From the NCBI GenBank assembly GCA_017546665.1, contig JAFYSE010000025.1:1-50332 (forward strand): a stretch of 50,332 nucleotides of DNA, written 5' to 3'. Shown one piece after another: positions 30,939-40,751 of the stretch. This stretch comes from Clostridia bacterium. Lineage in GTDB: Bacteria; Bacillota; Clostridia; Oscillospirales; Acutalibacteraceae. The notes below the pieces were generated by a model, which saw nothing but the letters and a program-made list of their open reading frames with translations, had not been told where the DNA came from and did no database searches. Both the position numbers and the translations under genes were made by a program. The stretch's first letter is position 1; each line of letters begins with the position of its first letter.

Positions 30939-32264
30939 ATGAGAGAAAGAATTATCCAATTTGGTACAGGTAACTTTTTGCGTGGTTTCTTCTGTGATTT
31001 CATTAATACAATGAACGAAAAAGGCTTGTATGATGGGAAAATCGTTATTGTTCAACCTACAAAGGGTGGAAAGACAGAAATTCTCAACAGTCAGAATGGT
31101 GAGTATAACCTTTATCTTCGTGGAATTCAGAATGGTAAAGAAATTTGCGAACACAAGGTAATTAAATCAGTTTCACGTGGTGTTGACCCATATAGTAATT
31201 ATGATGAATATCTCAAATTAGCAGAAAATCCTGATATGAGATTCATAGTTTCCAACACAACCGAGTCAGGTATTGAATTTAATGAAAATTGTACTTTTAA
31301 TGACAAACCTGCATTGTCATTCCCGGGAAAATTAACCCAGTTGTTATACCATAGATATCAAAATAGTCTTAATGGATTTATTATTTTTCCATGCGAATTG
31401 ATTGATAACAATGGTGATGCACTTAAAGAATGCGTACTTAATTATGCACAACTTTGGAATTTAGGCGATGGCTTTGTAGAATGGATTAAAAATGAAAACT
31501 CATTCTGCAACACACTTGTTGATAGAATTGTAACAGGCTATCCTAAAGATGAAGCAGTAAAAATAAATGCAGAAATTGGTTATGAAGATAAACTATTGAA
31601 TACTGCTGAATTATTCCATTTATGGGTAATTGAGGGTAGTTTTGAAGAAGAATTACCACTTATGACAGCAGGTTTCAATGTTGTTTGGACCGAAAATGTT
31701 AAACCATATAAAAAAATGAAGGTGAGAATACTTAACGGAGCACATACATCCCTTGTTTTCCCTTCTTTGCTCTGTGGTGTTGAAACTGTTGGCGAAAGCA
31801 TTAATGACGAGCAACTTAAAAACTATCTCGACATATGCTTGTCAAAGTATATTCTTCCTATTTTAGGTGATAATGAAGAGAATCGCAATTTTGCAAATGC
31901 AGTTTTAGAAAGATTTGCAAACCCATATATAAAGCACAGTTGGAAGGCGATTTCTCTTAATTCTGTAAGCAAATACTCTGTAAGAGTTTTGCCAACACTT
32001 ATGGATTATATTGAAAATAAAAATTCAATTCCAAGACCATTAGCATTTTCACTTGCTTGTTTAATCGAATATTACAAGACAAATAAACCTCAGGATAACG
32101 AAAACACAGTTGCATACATAAAAGACAATGATATAATGTCGATTCTCTCTAACACTCAGTTGTGGGGATATGATTTATCCAATTTATATGATGTTGTTAA
32201 TGAAAGTCTTGAAAAAATACATAACTCAGGAATCAGAGAGGCGATTGCATGGGCTATTATGTAA
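30939..32264 (+). CDS. uxaB: Tagaturonate reductase (altronate oxidoreductase)
   Basis: The 441-residue protein is a polyol-type dehydrogenase of the mannitol dehydrogenase family. The N-terminal IIQFGTGNFLRGFF is the NAD-binding start typical of UxaB, and the catalytic region holds KMKVRILNGAHTS (about 260-272), with the conserved lysine and the asparagine-glycine-histidine run. The enzyme reduces tagaturonate to altronate with NADH in galacturonate breakdown. The downstream gene uxaA dehydrates the product, so the two work in sequence. AAGGTGG lies just before the ATG, and the gene overlaps uxaA by 16 bases. Genes for uxaC, kdgK or eda are not in the window and must lie elsewhere. UxaB is favoured over the fructuronate reductase UxuB by the sequence start and by the partner gene. 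Confidence 0.93.
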   Translation: MRERIIQFGTGNFLRGFFCDFINTMNEKGLYDGKIVIVQPTKGGKTEILNSQNGEYNLYLRGIQNGKEICEHKVIKSVSRGVDPYSNYDEYLKLAENPDMRFIVSNTTESGIEFNENCTFNDKPALSFPGKLTQLLYHRYQNSLNGFIIFPCELIDNNGDALKECVLNYAQLWNLGDGFVEWIKNENSFCNTLVDRIVTGYPKDEAVKINAEIGYEDKLLNTAELFHLWVIEGSFEEELPLMTAGFNVVWTENVKPYKKMKVRILNGAHTSLVFPSLLCGVETVGESINDEQLKNYLDICLSKYILPILGDNEENRNFANAVLERFANPYIKHSWKAISLNSVSKYSVRVLPTLMDYIENKNSIPRPLAFSLACLIEYYKTNKPQDNENTVAYIKDNDIMSILSNTQLWGYDLSNLYDVVNESLEKIHNSGIREAIAWAIM

Positions 32265-33610
32265 TTAACGAACGAGATAATATTAAAGTTAATCTTGAAA
32301 ATGGTCACAAATATGCTTTAAGAGATATAAAAATTGGTGAGGCAATTATAAAATATGGTTTCCCAATTGGTGTTGCCACAGAAGATATTGATGAGAACGA
32401 ACATGTTCATTCTCATAATCTTAGAACACTACTTTCAGGACTCAAAAGTTATACGTACAATCCAAGGTTTGAAAAAGTTGAACCTAAATCTCCAATTATG
32501 ATAGAAGCATTTGTTCGTGATAATGGAGAAATTGGTATCCGTAATGATATTTGGATAATTAATACTGTTGGTTGCATTAACAAAACTGCAGAAAGAATTG
32601 CAAGTCTTACAAATGCTTTTGCATTTCCACATCCTTATGGTTGCAGTCAACTTGGTGAAGACTACACAACTACTCAAAAAATTCTTTGTGGACTTATTAA
32701 GCATCCTAATGCAGGTGGGGTACTCGTTTTAGGACTTGGCTGTGAAAATAATAATATTCCTGAGCTTAAAAAGGTTATTGGTGAATACGATGAGAAGAGA
32801 GTCCGTTTTCTCAATATTCAAGACTGTGAAGATGAAATTGCAGATGCCATAAAGATTGTTGATGAATTAAAGGCATTTTGTGAGAATGACTTAAGAAAAC
32901 AAGTTCCAATTAGTAAACTTAAACTTGGTTTAAAATGTGGTGGTAGCGATGGCTTATCTGGGATTACTGCAAATCCACTTTGCGGAAAAGTTTCAGATAA
33001 ACTCATTTCCATGGGCGGCACAGCAGTGTTGACTGAAGTTCCCGAAATGTTTGGTGCAGAGCAACTTTTAATGAATCGTTGTGAAAATGAAACTGTATTT
33101 AATAAAACGGTTGAACTTATCAATAATTATAAACAATACTTCATAAATCATAATGAGCCTGTAAGTGAAAATCCTTCTCCTGGCAACAAGGAAGGAGGAA
33201 TTACAACTCTTGAAGAAAAATCTCTTGGCTGTGTCCAAAAGGGCGGAACAGCAATCGTTGTAGATGTACTTGATTATGGTGATATATTATCAAAATCAGG
33301 GCTTAATCTCCTTAATGGACCCGGAAACGATATGGTTGCTGTCACAAATTTAACTGCTGCAGGCTGTCACTTAATTCTTTTCACAACAGGTAGGGGAACA
33401 CCTTTGGGTGCGCCAGTACCGACTCTTAAGATTGCAACAAATTCTAATCTTGCAAACAAAAAACCACATTGGATAGATTTTGATGCTCAAACAGGCAGTG
33501 TAGAAGACTTACTTAGTTTAATTGTAGAAACTTCAAACGGAAAACAGTCAAAAAATGAATTGAATTCATATAGAGAAATTGCAATATTTAAAGATGGTGT
33601 AACATTATGA
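32249..33610 (+). CDS. uxaA: Altronate dehydratase
   Basis: The 453-residue protein removes water from altronate to make 2-keto-3-deoxygluconate. The N-terminal SAF-like domain (1-70) has DNIKVNLENG and a histidine-containing HVHSHNL (53-59). The main UxaA domain contains NDIWIINTVGCINK, HPYGCSQLGEDY, LGLGCENN, LKCGGSDGLSGITANP and a C-terminal GRGTPLGAPVPTLKIATN. These cysteine- and glycine-rich motifs bind Fe2+ and substrate in the family. The length is slightly below the 490 residues of Escherichia coli UxaA. The start lies inside the uxaB 3' end, 16 bases before its stop, with GAGGCGA upstream, so translation is coupled. The terminator begins two bases after the stop. Confidence 0.94.
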   Translation: MGYYVINERDNIKVNLENGHKYALRDIKIGEAIIKYGFPIGVATEDIDENEHVHSHNLRTLLSGLKSYTYNPRFEKVEPKSPIMIEAFVRDNGEIGIRNDIWIINTVGCINKTAERIASLTNAFAFPHPYGCSQLGEDYTTTQKILCGLIKHPNAGGVLVLGLGCENNNIPELKKVIGEYDEKRVRFLNIQDCEDEIADAIKIVDELKAFCENDLRKQVPISKLKLGLKCGGSDGLSGITANPLCGKVSDKLISMGGTAVLTEVPEMFGAEQLLMNRCENETVFNKTVELINNYKQYFINHNEPVSENPSPGNKEGGITTLEEKSLGCVQKGGTAIVVDVLDYGDILSKSGLNLLNGPGNDMVAVTNLTAAGCHLILFTTGRGTPLGAPVPTLKIATNSNLANKKPHWIDFDAQTGSVEDLLSLIVETSNGKQSKNELNSYREIAIFKDGVTL

Positions 33611-33612
33611 TG

Positions 33613-33643
33613 AAAAATCCTGACGTTTGTGTCAGGATTTTTT
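33613..33643 (+). terminator. Terminator after uxaA
   Basis: AAAAATCCTGAC (33613-33624) pairs perfectly with 33631-33642 around GTTTGT, ending in a T-run. Confidence 0.92.
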
Positions 33644-33694
33644 GTTTATATCATAATAATTAAGTCAAAACTCTTTTCACAAGGAGTGATAAAA

Positions 33695-34306
33695 ATGAAA
33701 AATAAAATATTAAGAGTTGAGATATCAATTCTAATAGCAATTATTATGGTGAATATCTTTAGTTTTATTGGATTTTCTCAACAATGTGATGACATCAGAA
33801 ACAAGGTTTTAAGAATGCATGTTATAGCAAATTCAGATGAAAACTATGACCAAAAACTTAAACTTAAAGTCCGTGATGCAGTACTTAATGAAGGTGGAGA
33901 ACTTTTTGATGGTAGTTTAACAGCTGATGACGCAGAAGAAAAAATAAAACCTAATATAAAAAGATTAGAAGATGTAGCGATAGATACTGTTAGAAGAGAA
34001 GGTTATGACTATGATGTGCGAATCTATGTTGTGGATGAATTTTTCAAAACAAGGGTATATGAAAATTCTGTAACTCTACCGGCAGGTGAATATACAGCAA
34101 TTAAGGTTGTAATAGGCGAGGGTAAAGGGGAAAATTGGTGGTGTGTAATGTTTCCACCAATGTGTCTGCCATCAGCAAGTGAAAATACACAGATTAACGA
34201 TGTATTAAATGAGGAAGAAATAGAAATTGTTTCTGATTATAAACGGTACACTTTTAAATTTAAATTTTTGGAAATCTACAAAGAATTAACAAAAAAATTT
34301 AAATAA
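33695..34306 (+). CDS. spoIIR: Stage II sporulation protein R
   Basis: The 203-residue protein has an N-terminal membrane or signal helix (about 7-28) and a secreted domain with the SpoIIR signatures LRMHVIANSDENYDQ (just after the helix) and LPAGEYTAIKVVIGEGKGENWWCVMFPPMC. In Bacillus SpoIIR is made in the forespore under sigma-F, crosses the septum and triggers SpoIIGA to process pro-sigma-E in the mother cell. AAGGAG (33681-33686) is eight bases before the ATG at 33695; the frame is open further upstream but has no better start. It stands between the uxaA terminator and the glycerophosphodiesterase promoter, so it is monocistronic. Its presence indicates sporulation capacity or recent descent from a spore-former. 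Confidence 0.93.
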   Translation: MKNKILRVEISILIAIIMVNIFSFIGFSQQCDDIRNKVLRMHVIANSDENYDQKLKLKVRDAVLNEGGELFDGSLTADDAEEKIKPNIKRLEDVAIDTVRREGYDYDVRIYVVDEFFKTRVYENSVTLPAGEYTAIKVVIGEGKGENWWCVMFPPMCLPSASENTQINDVLNEEEIEIVSDYKRYTFKFKFLEIYKELTKKFK

Positions 34307-34310
34307 ATTC

Positions 34311-34340
34311 TTTACAAAATATAATCCTCTTTGGTAAAAT
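34311..34340 (+). promoter_or_regulatory. Promoter of the glycerophosphodiesterase operon
   Basis: TTTACA (34311-34316), 18 bases, TAAAAT (34335-34340), with TGG directly before the -10 box (extended -10). Confidence 0.65.
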
Positions 34341-34380
34341 GTTACTTGTAAGAGTTTACATTTATCGAGGAGGATTAATT

Positions 34381-35121
34381 ATGCCACTTGTATTAGCACA
34401 TAGGGGAGCAAATACTTTTGCACCACAAAATACAATTCCTGCATTCCAAAAATCAGTTGATTTCAAGGCGGATGGAATTGAAACGGACGTTCATTTGTGT
34501 CTTGATAATGAAATAGTTATTTGTCATAACTATACTATTGATGAAACATCAAATGGTTTTGGTCGTATTGATGAAATGACTCTTTCACAGCTTAAAGGTT
34601 ATGATTTTGGCTCATATTTCAGCAAGGAATTTGTAGGCGTAACATTACCGACAATGTCTGAACTTTTGGATGTTGTAAAAGATATGGCATTAATTAATAT
34701 CGAGATTAAACCACCTCAAAAAGACAACGACCTTGTTAAAAAGGTTGTTGAGAAGATTCACGAATATGGCATTGTGAATAACTCTATTGTATCTTGCTTT
34801 GACCCTGAGTGTGTACGTCAGGTAAAAGAATTTGATAAGAATGTCCAGACAGCTCTTCTTTATGAAAAAAGCGAGTTAGGCAATGAAATTATGTCCTTTG
34901 GTGTTGCAAAATATTGTCAACAATTAGGTGTTGATGCAGCACATCCTGAATATTTCCTCATTTCCCATAAAGAGATAATGGAACTTCACAATTTGGGTAT
35001 AAAGGTTAATCCATGGACAGTAAATGAAAGAGAAGATATAATAAAATTGACTAAATGGGGTTGCGATGCTTTAATTACAGATGTTCCTGATTTCTGTAAA
35101 AAGGTATTGGAGGAACTATAA
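34381..35121 (+). CDS. Glycerophosphodiester phosphodiesterase
   Basis: The 246-residue TIM-barrel enzyme hydrolyses glycerophosphodiesters to glycerol 3-phosphate and an alcohol. The active-site residues of the family are all present: H7-R8 (LAHRGAN), E34 and D36 (GIETDVH) for Ca2+ or Mg2+, and H49 (VICHNY). The later NIEIKPP strand and the VNPWTVN motif complete the barrel. No signal peptide is present, so it acts in the cytoplasm, as does Escherichia coli UgpQ. The ATG at 34381 has GAGGAGG eight bases upstream; an earlier in-frame ATG lies before that site. It overlaps the hexosaminidase gene by one base, so turnover of lipid head groups and of aminosugar glycans may be co-regulated. Confidence 0.93.
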   Translation: MPLVLAHRGANTFAPQNTIPAFQKSVDFKADGIETDVHLCLDNEIVICHNYTIDETSNGFGRIDEMTLSQLKGYDFGSYFSKEFVGVTLPTMSELLDVVKDMALINIEIKPPQKDNDLVKKVVEKIHEYGIVNNSIVSCFDPECVRQVKEFDKNVQTALLYEKSELGNEIMSFGVAKYCQQLGVDAAHPEYFLISHKEIMELHNLGIKVNPWTVNEREDIIKLTKWGCDALITDVPDFCKKVLEEL

Positions 35122-36713
35122 TGAATAAAGCAAAATATAGTATTATTCCAAAACCTCAAAAATATGATTTGCTTGATGGTACGTTTGTTATTACATCTGA
35201 AACAGAAGTTCTGTGCTATCCTGAATTTATGAAGGCTGGAAAGTATATTTCTAAATTTCTAAGAACAAAGAAAGAAGCAAAAAGAGGTTCAATAAAGTTT
35301 GTTAAGGATGATAAAATACCTTCAGAAGGCTATAAACTTAAAGTTACAACAGAAGGAGTAATTATCTCATCATCAGATGTAAACGGAGCTTTTTACGGTG
35401 CTGTTACTCTTAAAATAATGATAATGCAATCAAAGAAAGCAAGTGGTGTATCTGAACTTAATTGTTCATACATATATGACTATCCAAAATTTTCATTCCG
35501 TGGTGGAATGATGGATGAATCTCGTCATTTCTTTGGTGTTGATGCCGTAAAACGAGCCTTGGATGAGATGGCTATGCTTAAGCTCAATAAATTCCATTGG
35601 CACTTAAGTGATGACCAAGGCTATCGTATTGAGAGTGAAATTTATCCTTTGCTTAACGAAATAGGTAGTAAAAGACAGTATGAATTTTTAGGTGGCGCAG
35701 AAGTTTTATCATATCTTGGTATGAAAAAAGACGGCGATGAATATTTTCGTTTTTACAAAAAGGATGAAATTAGAGAAATTGTTGATTATGCTAGTAAACT
35801 CTGCATTGACATCATACCTGAAATTGGTATTCCAGGGCATACTGTTGCAATGCTTGCAGCATACAATAATTTGTCTTGCAAAAAAGAAAACTATGAGGTT
35901 TTCTGCGAGAATGCAATAACAAAAGATATTCTTTGCGTAGGGCAAGAAGAAACGTACGAATTTATCAAAAATCTTCTTGCAGAAGTTTGTGAATTATTTC
36001 CATATGAGTATTTTCATATAGGTGGAGATGAAGCATTTAAAGGACATAAAATTTGGGAGAAAGAATGTCCCGTTTGTCAAGCAAAAATGAAAGAGTTAGG
36101 TTTTACAAAAGGTTCAGAGCTTCAGACATATTTTACAAATCGTATTAATGATTATCTTAAAACACTTGGGAAAAAATGCATTGTTTGGAATGATGGTATA
36201 GACGACAATACAAGCAATGATGTTGTTGGACAATATTGGATTTCTCGTAGTGCACTATGGGTTAAAAATGAGTGTAAGAAGAGAAAGTATATTGTTTCAA
36301 CCTGCCCGACATTGTATTTTGACTATAACTTTTCCAAGTCATCATTAAAAAAAGTTTATAATTTTAATGTAGTAAAATCGGGTTTTGTTAACGAGAATAG
36401 AGTTTTGGGCATTGAATTTGAATCTTGGTCAGAATGGATTGTTAATGAGAAAGTGTGGCAATTTGCTGTTTATCCAAGAATTTACGCTATGTCTGAGGTG
36501 GCATGGACTGAGGATAATAAGAAGAATTTTAAGGATTTTTATAGGCGACTAAATTTCTTTAAAGCATATATGCGAGCAAAGAATATTAATTACTCCAGAA
36601 TAGAAAAGAAGAAATTGTTTGTGTCTAACCGTTCAGTTTTCCATCTTGGACATTGGGGTAATGAATATAAATATAACGAAAAAATAAAGGAAAAAGAAGG
36701 TAAGGAGAAATAA
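35121..36713 (+). CDS. GH20 beta-N-acetylhexosaminidase
   Basis: The 530-residue enzyme has a GH20b N-terminal domain (1-120) and a TIM-barrel GH20 domain. The catalytic pair is D303-E304 (FHIGGDEAFKG), where the glutamate is the acid and the aspartate orients the N-acetyl group of the substrate for substrate-assisted hydrolysis. Other motifs are DESRHFFG (132-139), KFHWHLSDDQG (157-167) and EIGIPGHT (234-241). No signal peptide is visible, so it is probably cytoplasmic and acts on imported N-acetylhexosaminides such as chitobiose, mucin or peptidoglycan fragments. It follows the phosphodiesterase gene with a one-base overlap (TAATG) and is followed two bases later by a Na/Pi transporter gene. 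The start is set by GGAGGA (35109-35114). Confidence 0.93.
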   Translation: MNKAKYSIIPKPQKYDLLDGTFVITSETEVLCYPEFMKAGKYISKFLRTKKEAKRGSIKFVKDDKIPSEGYKLKVTTEGVIISSSDVNGAFYGAVTLKIMIMQSKKASGVSELNCSYIYDYPKFSFRGGMMDESRHFFGVDAVKRALDEMAMLKLNKFHWHLSDDQGYRIESEIYPLLNEIGSKRQYEFLGGAEVLSYLGMKKDGDEYFRFYKKDEIREIVDYASKLCIDIIPEIGIPGHTVAMLAAYNNLSCKKENYEVFCENAITKDILCVGQEETYEFIKNLLAEVCELFPYEYFHIGGDEAFKGHKIWEKECPVCQAKMKELGFTKGSELQTYFTNRINDYLKTLGKKCIVWNDGIDDNTSNDVVGQYWISRSALWVKNECKKRKYIVSTCPTLYFDYNFSKSSLKKVYNFNVVKSGFVNENRVLGIEFESWSEWIVNEKVWQFAVYPRIYAMSEVAWTEDNKKNFKDFYRRLNFFKAYMRAKNINYSRIEKKKLFVSNRSVFHLGHWGNEYKYNEKIKEKEGKEK

Positions 36714-36715
36714 TT

Positions 36716-38374
36716 ATGGGTATTGCTCAATTTTTACCTATGTTTGCAGGCATTGGTCTTTTCCTTTACGGCATTACTGCTATGGGTGAAGGTCTTGAAT
36801 ATGCGGCAGGCTCAAAAATGAAAAAAATACTTGGTGCACTTACCAAGAATAGATTGCTAGCTGTTTTAATGGGTGCTCTTGTAACAGGATTAATTCAAAG
36901 CTCAACAGCAACAACAGTTATGGTTGTTGGTTTTGTTAACGCAGGGCTTATGAACCTAGCACAGGCTGTTGGAGTAATTATGGGTGCTAATATTGGTACA
37001 ACTGTTACCAGTGTGCTTATTGCATTGGATTTAACTGCTATTGCACCAGTGGCACTCTTTATTGGTGTGTTTATAATGCTTTTTGTAAAAAAAGACATTG
37101 TTAAACATATTGCCCAGACTGTCGCAGGCTTTGGTATGCTTTTCTGGGGTATGGACACTATGTCATCATCTATGGCTCCGTTACGTGATTCACCCGTGTT
37201 TGCTGAATGGATGACAGGTTTTAATAATCCTTTTATTGGTATTCTTGTTGGTATTGTTGTTACAGTTGTAATTCAAAGCTCATCTGCCAGTGTTGGTATT
37301 TTGCAAGCACTTGCTTTACAAGGATTGGTACCGATTAATCTTGCGATATATATTCTTTTGGGACAGAATATAGGTACTTGTCTTACTGCACTTCTCTCAG
37401 CAGTAGGTACAAAAACAAACACAAAGAGAACAGCATGTATTCACTTGTTGTTTAATGTTATCGGTTCGTTAATTTTCTTAATGATTACAGCTTTTACACC
37501 TTACACATCACTGTTAGAAAGTATAAGTGATAATGTGTCTGTTCAGATTTCTGCAGCACACATTATATTCAATGTTGTAAGTACGATTATTCTTTTCCCA
37601 TTTGCTAATTTACTTATTAAAATGGCGTGTTTACTTGTACCTGACAAGGAACCTGAAGATTCTAAACTTGAATATAAATTCTACGACGAACACCTTCTTA
37701 CAACACCACCGGTTGCTGTTGAACAAATCGGTAAAGAAGTTGTGCGAATGGCAAAACTTGCACGTGATAACTTTGACCGTGCAGCAAACGCCTTGATTAA
37801 TAATGATACGTCAAAGAAAGAAAAAATTGAATCCGTTGAAGAAGTTGTTAACTTCCTAAATCACGGAATTACAAGAAATCTTGTAAAAATCAACGCTCTT
37901 GATTTAGACTATAATGATGCTAAATATATCGGTCGTCTCTTCCACGTTGTAAACGATATTGAGCGTATCGGTGACCATGCAGTAAATCTTGTTGAAGCTG
38001 AGGTTGTTCGTAATAATGAAAAACTTGCAATTTCTGAAGGAGCAGTTGAAGAATTAAAAACAATGCACAAATGTGTTATGGACTTGTTGGATGCATCTAT
38101 AAATTCATTCGAAAAGCAAGAACTTACATTTGATGAGGCAAAATATATTGAAACACTTGAAACAATCTCTGATAATCTCAAAGAAAAATATCAGAATGCT
38201 CATCTTCAACGTCTTAATGAAGAACACTGCGAAACACGTGCAGGTATGATGTTTGTTAATACTCTTATTGATTTTGAACGTGTTGGTGACCATGCAAAGA
38301 ACATTGCTTTTGCTGTAGGTAAAAAGCCTGATAGCAAAGCGGGTATTGATGAAGCATTGTTAAGTGCATATTAA
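36716..38374 (+). CDS. Na/Pi cotransporter-family protein with PhoU-like domain
   Basis: The 552-residue protein has an N-terminal Na/Pi-cotransporter (SLC34-like) membrane domain with the two inverted-repeat signatures QSSTATT (61-67) and QSSSAS (187-192), which are binding motifs in the family, and ten or so helices up to residue 310. From about 335 to 540 it has a PhoU-like helical domain with VERIGDHAVNL-type segments (NDIERIGDHA and DFERVGDHAKN), which bind metal in PhoU. Bacterial relatives (YjbB) export or import phosphate. It is the third gene of the operon with the phosphodiesterase and hexosaminidase, and phosphate released from glycerol 3-phosphate metabolism could be its substrate. 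A bidirectional terminator follows. Confidence 0.92.
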   Translation: MGIAQFLPMFAGIGLFLYGITAMGEGLEYAAGSKMKKILGALTKNRLLAVLMGALVTGLIQSSTATTVMVVGFVNAGLMNLAQAVGVIMGANIGTTVTSVLIALDLTAIAPVALFIGVFIMLFVKKDIVKHIAQTVAGFGMLFWGMDTMSSSMAPLRDSPVFAEWMTGFNNPFIGILVGIVVTVVIQSSSASVGILQALALQGLVPINLAIYILLGQNIGTCLTALLSAVGTKTNTKRTACIHLLFNVIGSLIFLMITAFTPYTSLLESISDNVSVQISAAHIIFNVVSTIILFPFANLLIKMACLLVPDKEPEDSKLEYKFYDEHLLTTPPVAVEQIGKEVVRMAKLARDNFDRAANALINNDTSKKEKIESVEEVVNFLNHGITRNLVKINALDLDYNDAKYIGRLFHVVNDIERIGDHAVNLVEAEVVRNNEKLAISEGAVEELKTMHKCVMDLLDASINSFEKQELTFDEAKYIETLETISDNLKEKYQNAHLQRLNEEHCETRAGMMFVNTLIDFERVGDHAKNIAFAVGKKPDSKAGIDEALLSAY

Positions 38375-38385
38375 TAATTGCTTAT

Positions 38386-38418
38386 AAAAAAGACCTGTTC
38401 AATTGAACAGGTCTTTTT
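38386..38418. terminator. Bidirectional terminator between Na/Pi gene and serA
   Basis: AAAAAGACCTGTTC (38386-38399, loosely to 38400) and its complement (38405-38418) form a near-perfect palindrome around AATT, with A-runs and T-runs suitable for both convergent genes. Confidence 0.92.
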
Positions 38419-38430
38419 ATTTTTATGATT

Positions 38431-39594
38431 TTATTTAATTACCCTGATGCGAATAATTCCGTTGATTTTCTTTAATGCTTCAAGTGATTCAGGAGAAGCA
38501 TTTGTATCTGAATCGATAACAGTATATGCATATTCACCCTTGGATTTATTAACCATATTGTCGATGTTAACATCTTCATTAGCAAAGGCAGAAGTAATTT
38601 TGCTTACAATACCGGATATGTTTTTATGCATAATGGTAATTCTGTGTTTTTCACCATTTGTCAATGAAACAGCAGGGTAGTTAACAGAATTTACAATGCT
38701 ACCATTTTCAAGGAAATCTGCAATCTGGTCAACTGCCATCATAGCACAGTTATCTTCAGATTCAGGAGTTGATGCACCAAGGTGAGGAATAGCAATAACA
38801 CCAGGAGCACCAATTACAGCATCGTTAGGGAAGTCAGTAACGTAAGCTGCAACTTTACCATTCTCAAGGGCAGAAAGGATACTGTCCGTGTCAACTAATT
38901 CACCACGTGCAAAGTTGAGAATTCTAACTTCATCCTTCATTGTAGCGATAGTATCTGCATTGATGAGACCACGAGTTTTGTCATTAAGTGGTAAGTGAAG
39001 TGTAATATAATCACTTTGAGTATAAATTACATTAAGGTCATCAGTAAGTGTTACATGATGGTTAAGTGTAATGCTTTGTGTTACAGAAAGGAATGGGTCA
39101 TATCCAATAACCTTCATTCCAAGTGCTGCTGCAGCATTAGCAACGAGAATACCGATAGCACCAAGACCGATAACACCAAGTGTTTTGCCCTTAATTTCAG
39201 GACCTGCAAAAGCACCTTTGCCTTTTTCAACATCCTTTGGTACTGTGTCACCATTTCCTTTTAATGTTTTTGCCCAGTCAATAGCAGGAATGATTTTTCT
39301 TGATGAAAGGAAAAGGCCTGTAAGAACAAGTTCTTTAACAGCATTAGCGTTAGCACCAGGTGTGTTAAAAACAACAATACCTGCTTCACTGCATTTGTCG
39401 ATAGGAATATTATTAACACCTGCACCTGCTCTTGCAATGGCAAGAGTATTGTTATTGAACTCCATGTCGTGCATTGATGCTGAACGAACAAGAATTGCAT
39501 CAGGATTTATAATTTCTGTACCACAAGTGTAATTATCACTAAAACGGCAAAGACCGGTTTTAGAAATTTTATTTAATGTTAAAATGTTATACAT
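38431..39594 (-). CDS. serA: D-3-phosphoglycerate dehydrogenase, 387-residue type
   Basis: The enzyme oxidises 3-phosphoglycerate with NAD+ in the first step of serine synthesis. The Rossmann motif GLGAIG (143-148), catalytic R230 (NFARGELVD) and H271 (PHLGAST) are seen, and a C-terminal ACT-type domain (about 315-387, HRITIMHKNISGI) probably senses serine. The usual catalytic glutamate in the FxxEP segment is replaced: the region reads DFPNDAV, so D258 may take its role. This looks like a feature of the short 387-residue group found in Clostridia. The gene follows serC in the same minus-strand operon, 12 bases apart, with AAGGAGAA as its ribosome binding site. Confidence 0.93.
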   Translation of the reverse strand: MYNILTLNKISKTGLCRFSDNYTCGTEIINPDAILVRSASMHDMEFNNNTLAIARAGAGVNNIPIDKCSEAGIVVFNTPGANANAVKELVLTGLFLSSRKIIPAIDWAKTLKGNGDTVPKDVEKGKGAFAGPEIKGKTLGVIGLGAIGILVANAAAALGMKVIGYDPFLSVTQSITLNHHVTLTDDLNVIYTQSDYITLHLPLNDKTRGLINADTIATMKDEVRILNFARGELVDTDSILSALENGKVAAYVTDFPNDAVIGAPGVIAIPHLGASTPESEDNCAMMAVDQIADFLENGSIVNSVNYPAVSLTNGEKHRITIMHKNISGIVSKITSAFANEDVNIDNMVNKSKGEYAYTVIDSDTNASPESLEALKKINGIIRIRVIK

Positions 39595-39606
39595 AATTAA
39601 TTCTCC

Positions 39607-40689
39607 TTATGAATTTGCTTTCTCAAATTCTGCCATAAATTCTACAAGTTTCTCAATGCCTTCAACAGGCATAGCGTTGTAAATTGATGCTCTCATACCA
39701 CCAACTGAACGGTGACCTTTAAGGTTAACAAAACCTGCATCTGTTGCTTCCTTGATAAATTTAGCATTAAGTTCTTCGCTATCTGTAACGAAAGGAACGT
39801 TCATAAGTGAACGGTCTTCAGGAACAACTGTACCTTTAAACATCTTGCTGTTATCAAGGAAATCATAAAGAATTTTTGCTTTCTTAATATTTCTTTCTTT
39901 AATTGCTTCAAGGCCACCCATTTCTTTGAGCCATTCAAGAACAAGTTTACAAATGTAAATTGTGTAGCATGGGGGAGTATTGTAAAGAGAATCGTTATCA
40001 GCCATAATTTGATAGTTAAGCATAGTTGGTGTGATATCTCTTGCGTTGCCAAGCATGTCTTCACGGATGATGCAAATTGTAAGACCTGCAGGTGCAACAT
40101 TCTTCTGAGCACCACCATAAACCATTGCGAACTTTGAAACGTCAATAGGTTCTGAAAGGAAGCATGATGAAACGTCTGCAATAAGTGGAACATCACCTGT
40201 ATCAGGAAGTTCGTGATAAACTGTACCGTAAATTGTATTGTTCATACAAATATAGAAATAGTCTGCATCCTTTGTGAATTCGTTTTTATCAAGCTTAGGA
40301 ATATATGAGAATGTTTTATCTGCAGATGAAGCAACTGCTTTACATTCGCCGTATTTCTGTGCTTCTTGATATGCTTTTTTTGCCCACTGACCTGTGATTA
40401 CAAAGTCAGCTTTACCATTCTTGTTCATAAAGTTAAGTGGAATAGCGGCGAACTGAGTTGAAGCACCACCCTGCAAGAATAAAACCTTATAGTTATCAGG
40501 AATATTCATAAGTTCACGAAGAAGTTGTTCTGCACCCTTGATGATGCTATCATAAACCTTTGAACGATGGCTCATTTCCATTACGGATTGACCGCTACCT
40601 TCGTAATCAAGCATTTCTGCTGCAGCCTTTTTAAGTACCTCTTCAGGAAGCATTGAAGGACCTGCTGAAAAATTATAAACTCTTGCCAT
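39607..40689 (-). CDS. serC: Phosphoserine aminotransferase
   Basis: The 360-residue class V aminotransferase makes phosphoserine from 3-phosphohydroxypyruvate and glutamate. The start MARVYNFSAGPSMLP is diagnostic of SerC. The pyridoxal-phosphate lysine is K196 (YGGAQKN), with the phosphate-binding QGGAS (73-77) and the C-terminal GHRSVGGMRASIYNAM, which binds the substrate. The ATG at 40689 has GGAGG (40698-40702) eight bases upstream; TTG at 40704 overlaps this site. It is the first gene of the serC-serA operon. A strong extended -10 promoter lies at 40752-40781, divergent from lon. Confidence 0.96.
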   Translation of the reverse strand: MARVYNFSAGPSMLPEEVLKKAAAEMLDYEGSGQSVMEMSHRSKVYDSIIKGAEQLLRELMNIPDNYKVLFLQGGASTQFAAIPLNFMNKNGKADFVITGQWAKKAYQEAQKYGECKAVASSADKTFSYIPKLDKNEFTKDADYFYICMNNTIYGTVYHELPDTGDVPLIADVSSCFLSEPIDVSKFAMVYGGAQKNVAPAGLTICIIREDMLGNARDITPTMLNYQIMADNDSLYNTPPCYTIYICKLVLEWLKEMGGLEAIKERNIKKAKILYDFLDNSKMFKGTVVPEDRSLMNVPFVTDSEELNAKFIKEATDAGFVNLKGHRSVGGMRASIYNAMPVEGIEKLVEFMAEFEKANS

Positions 40690-40751
40690 TGATATAACCT
40701 CCAAATGTGTTTTACAATAAATTATATGTTAAAAAAATAAACATTGACGGA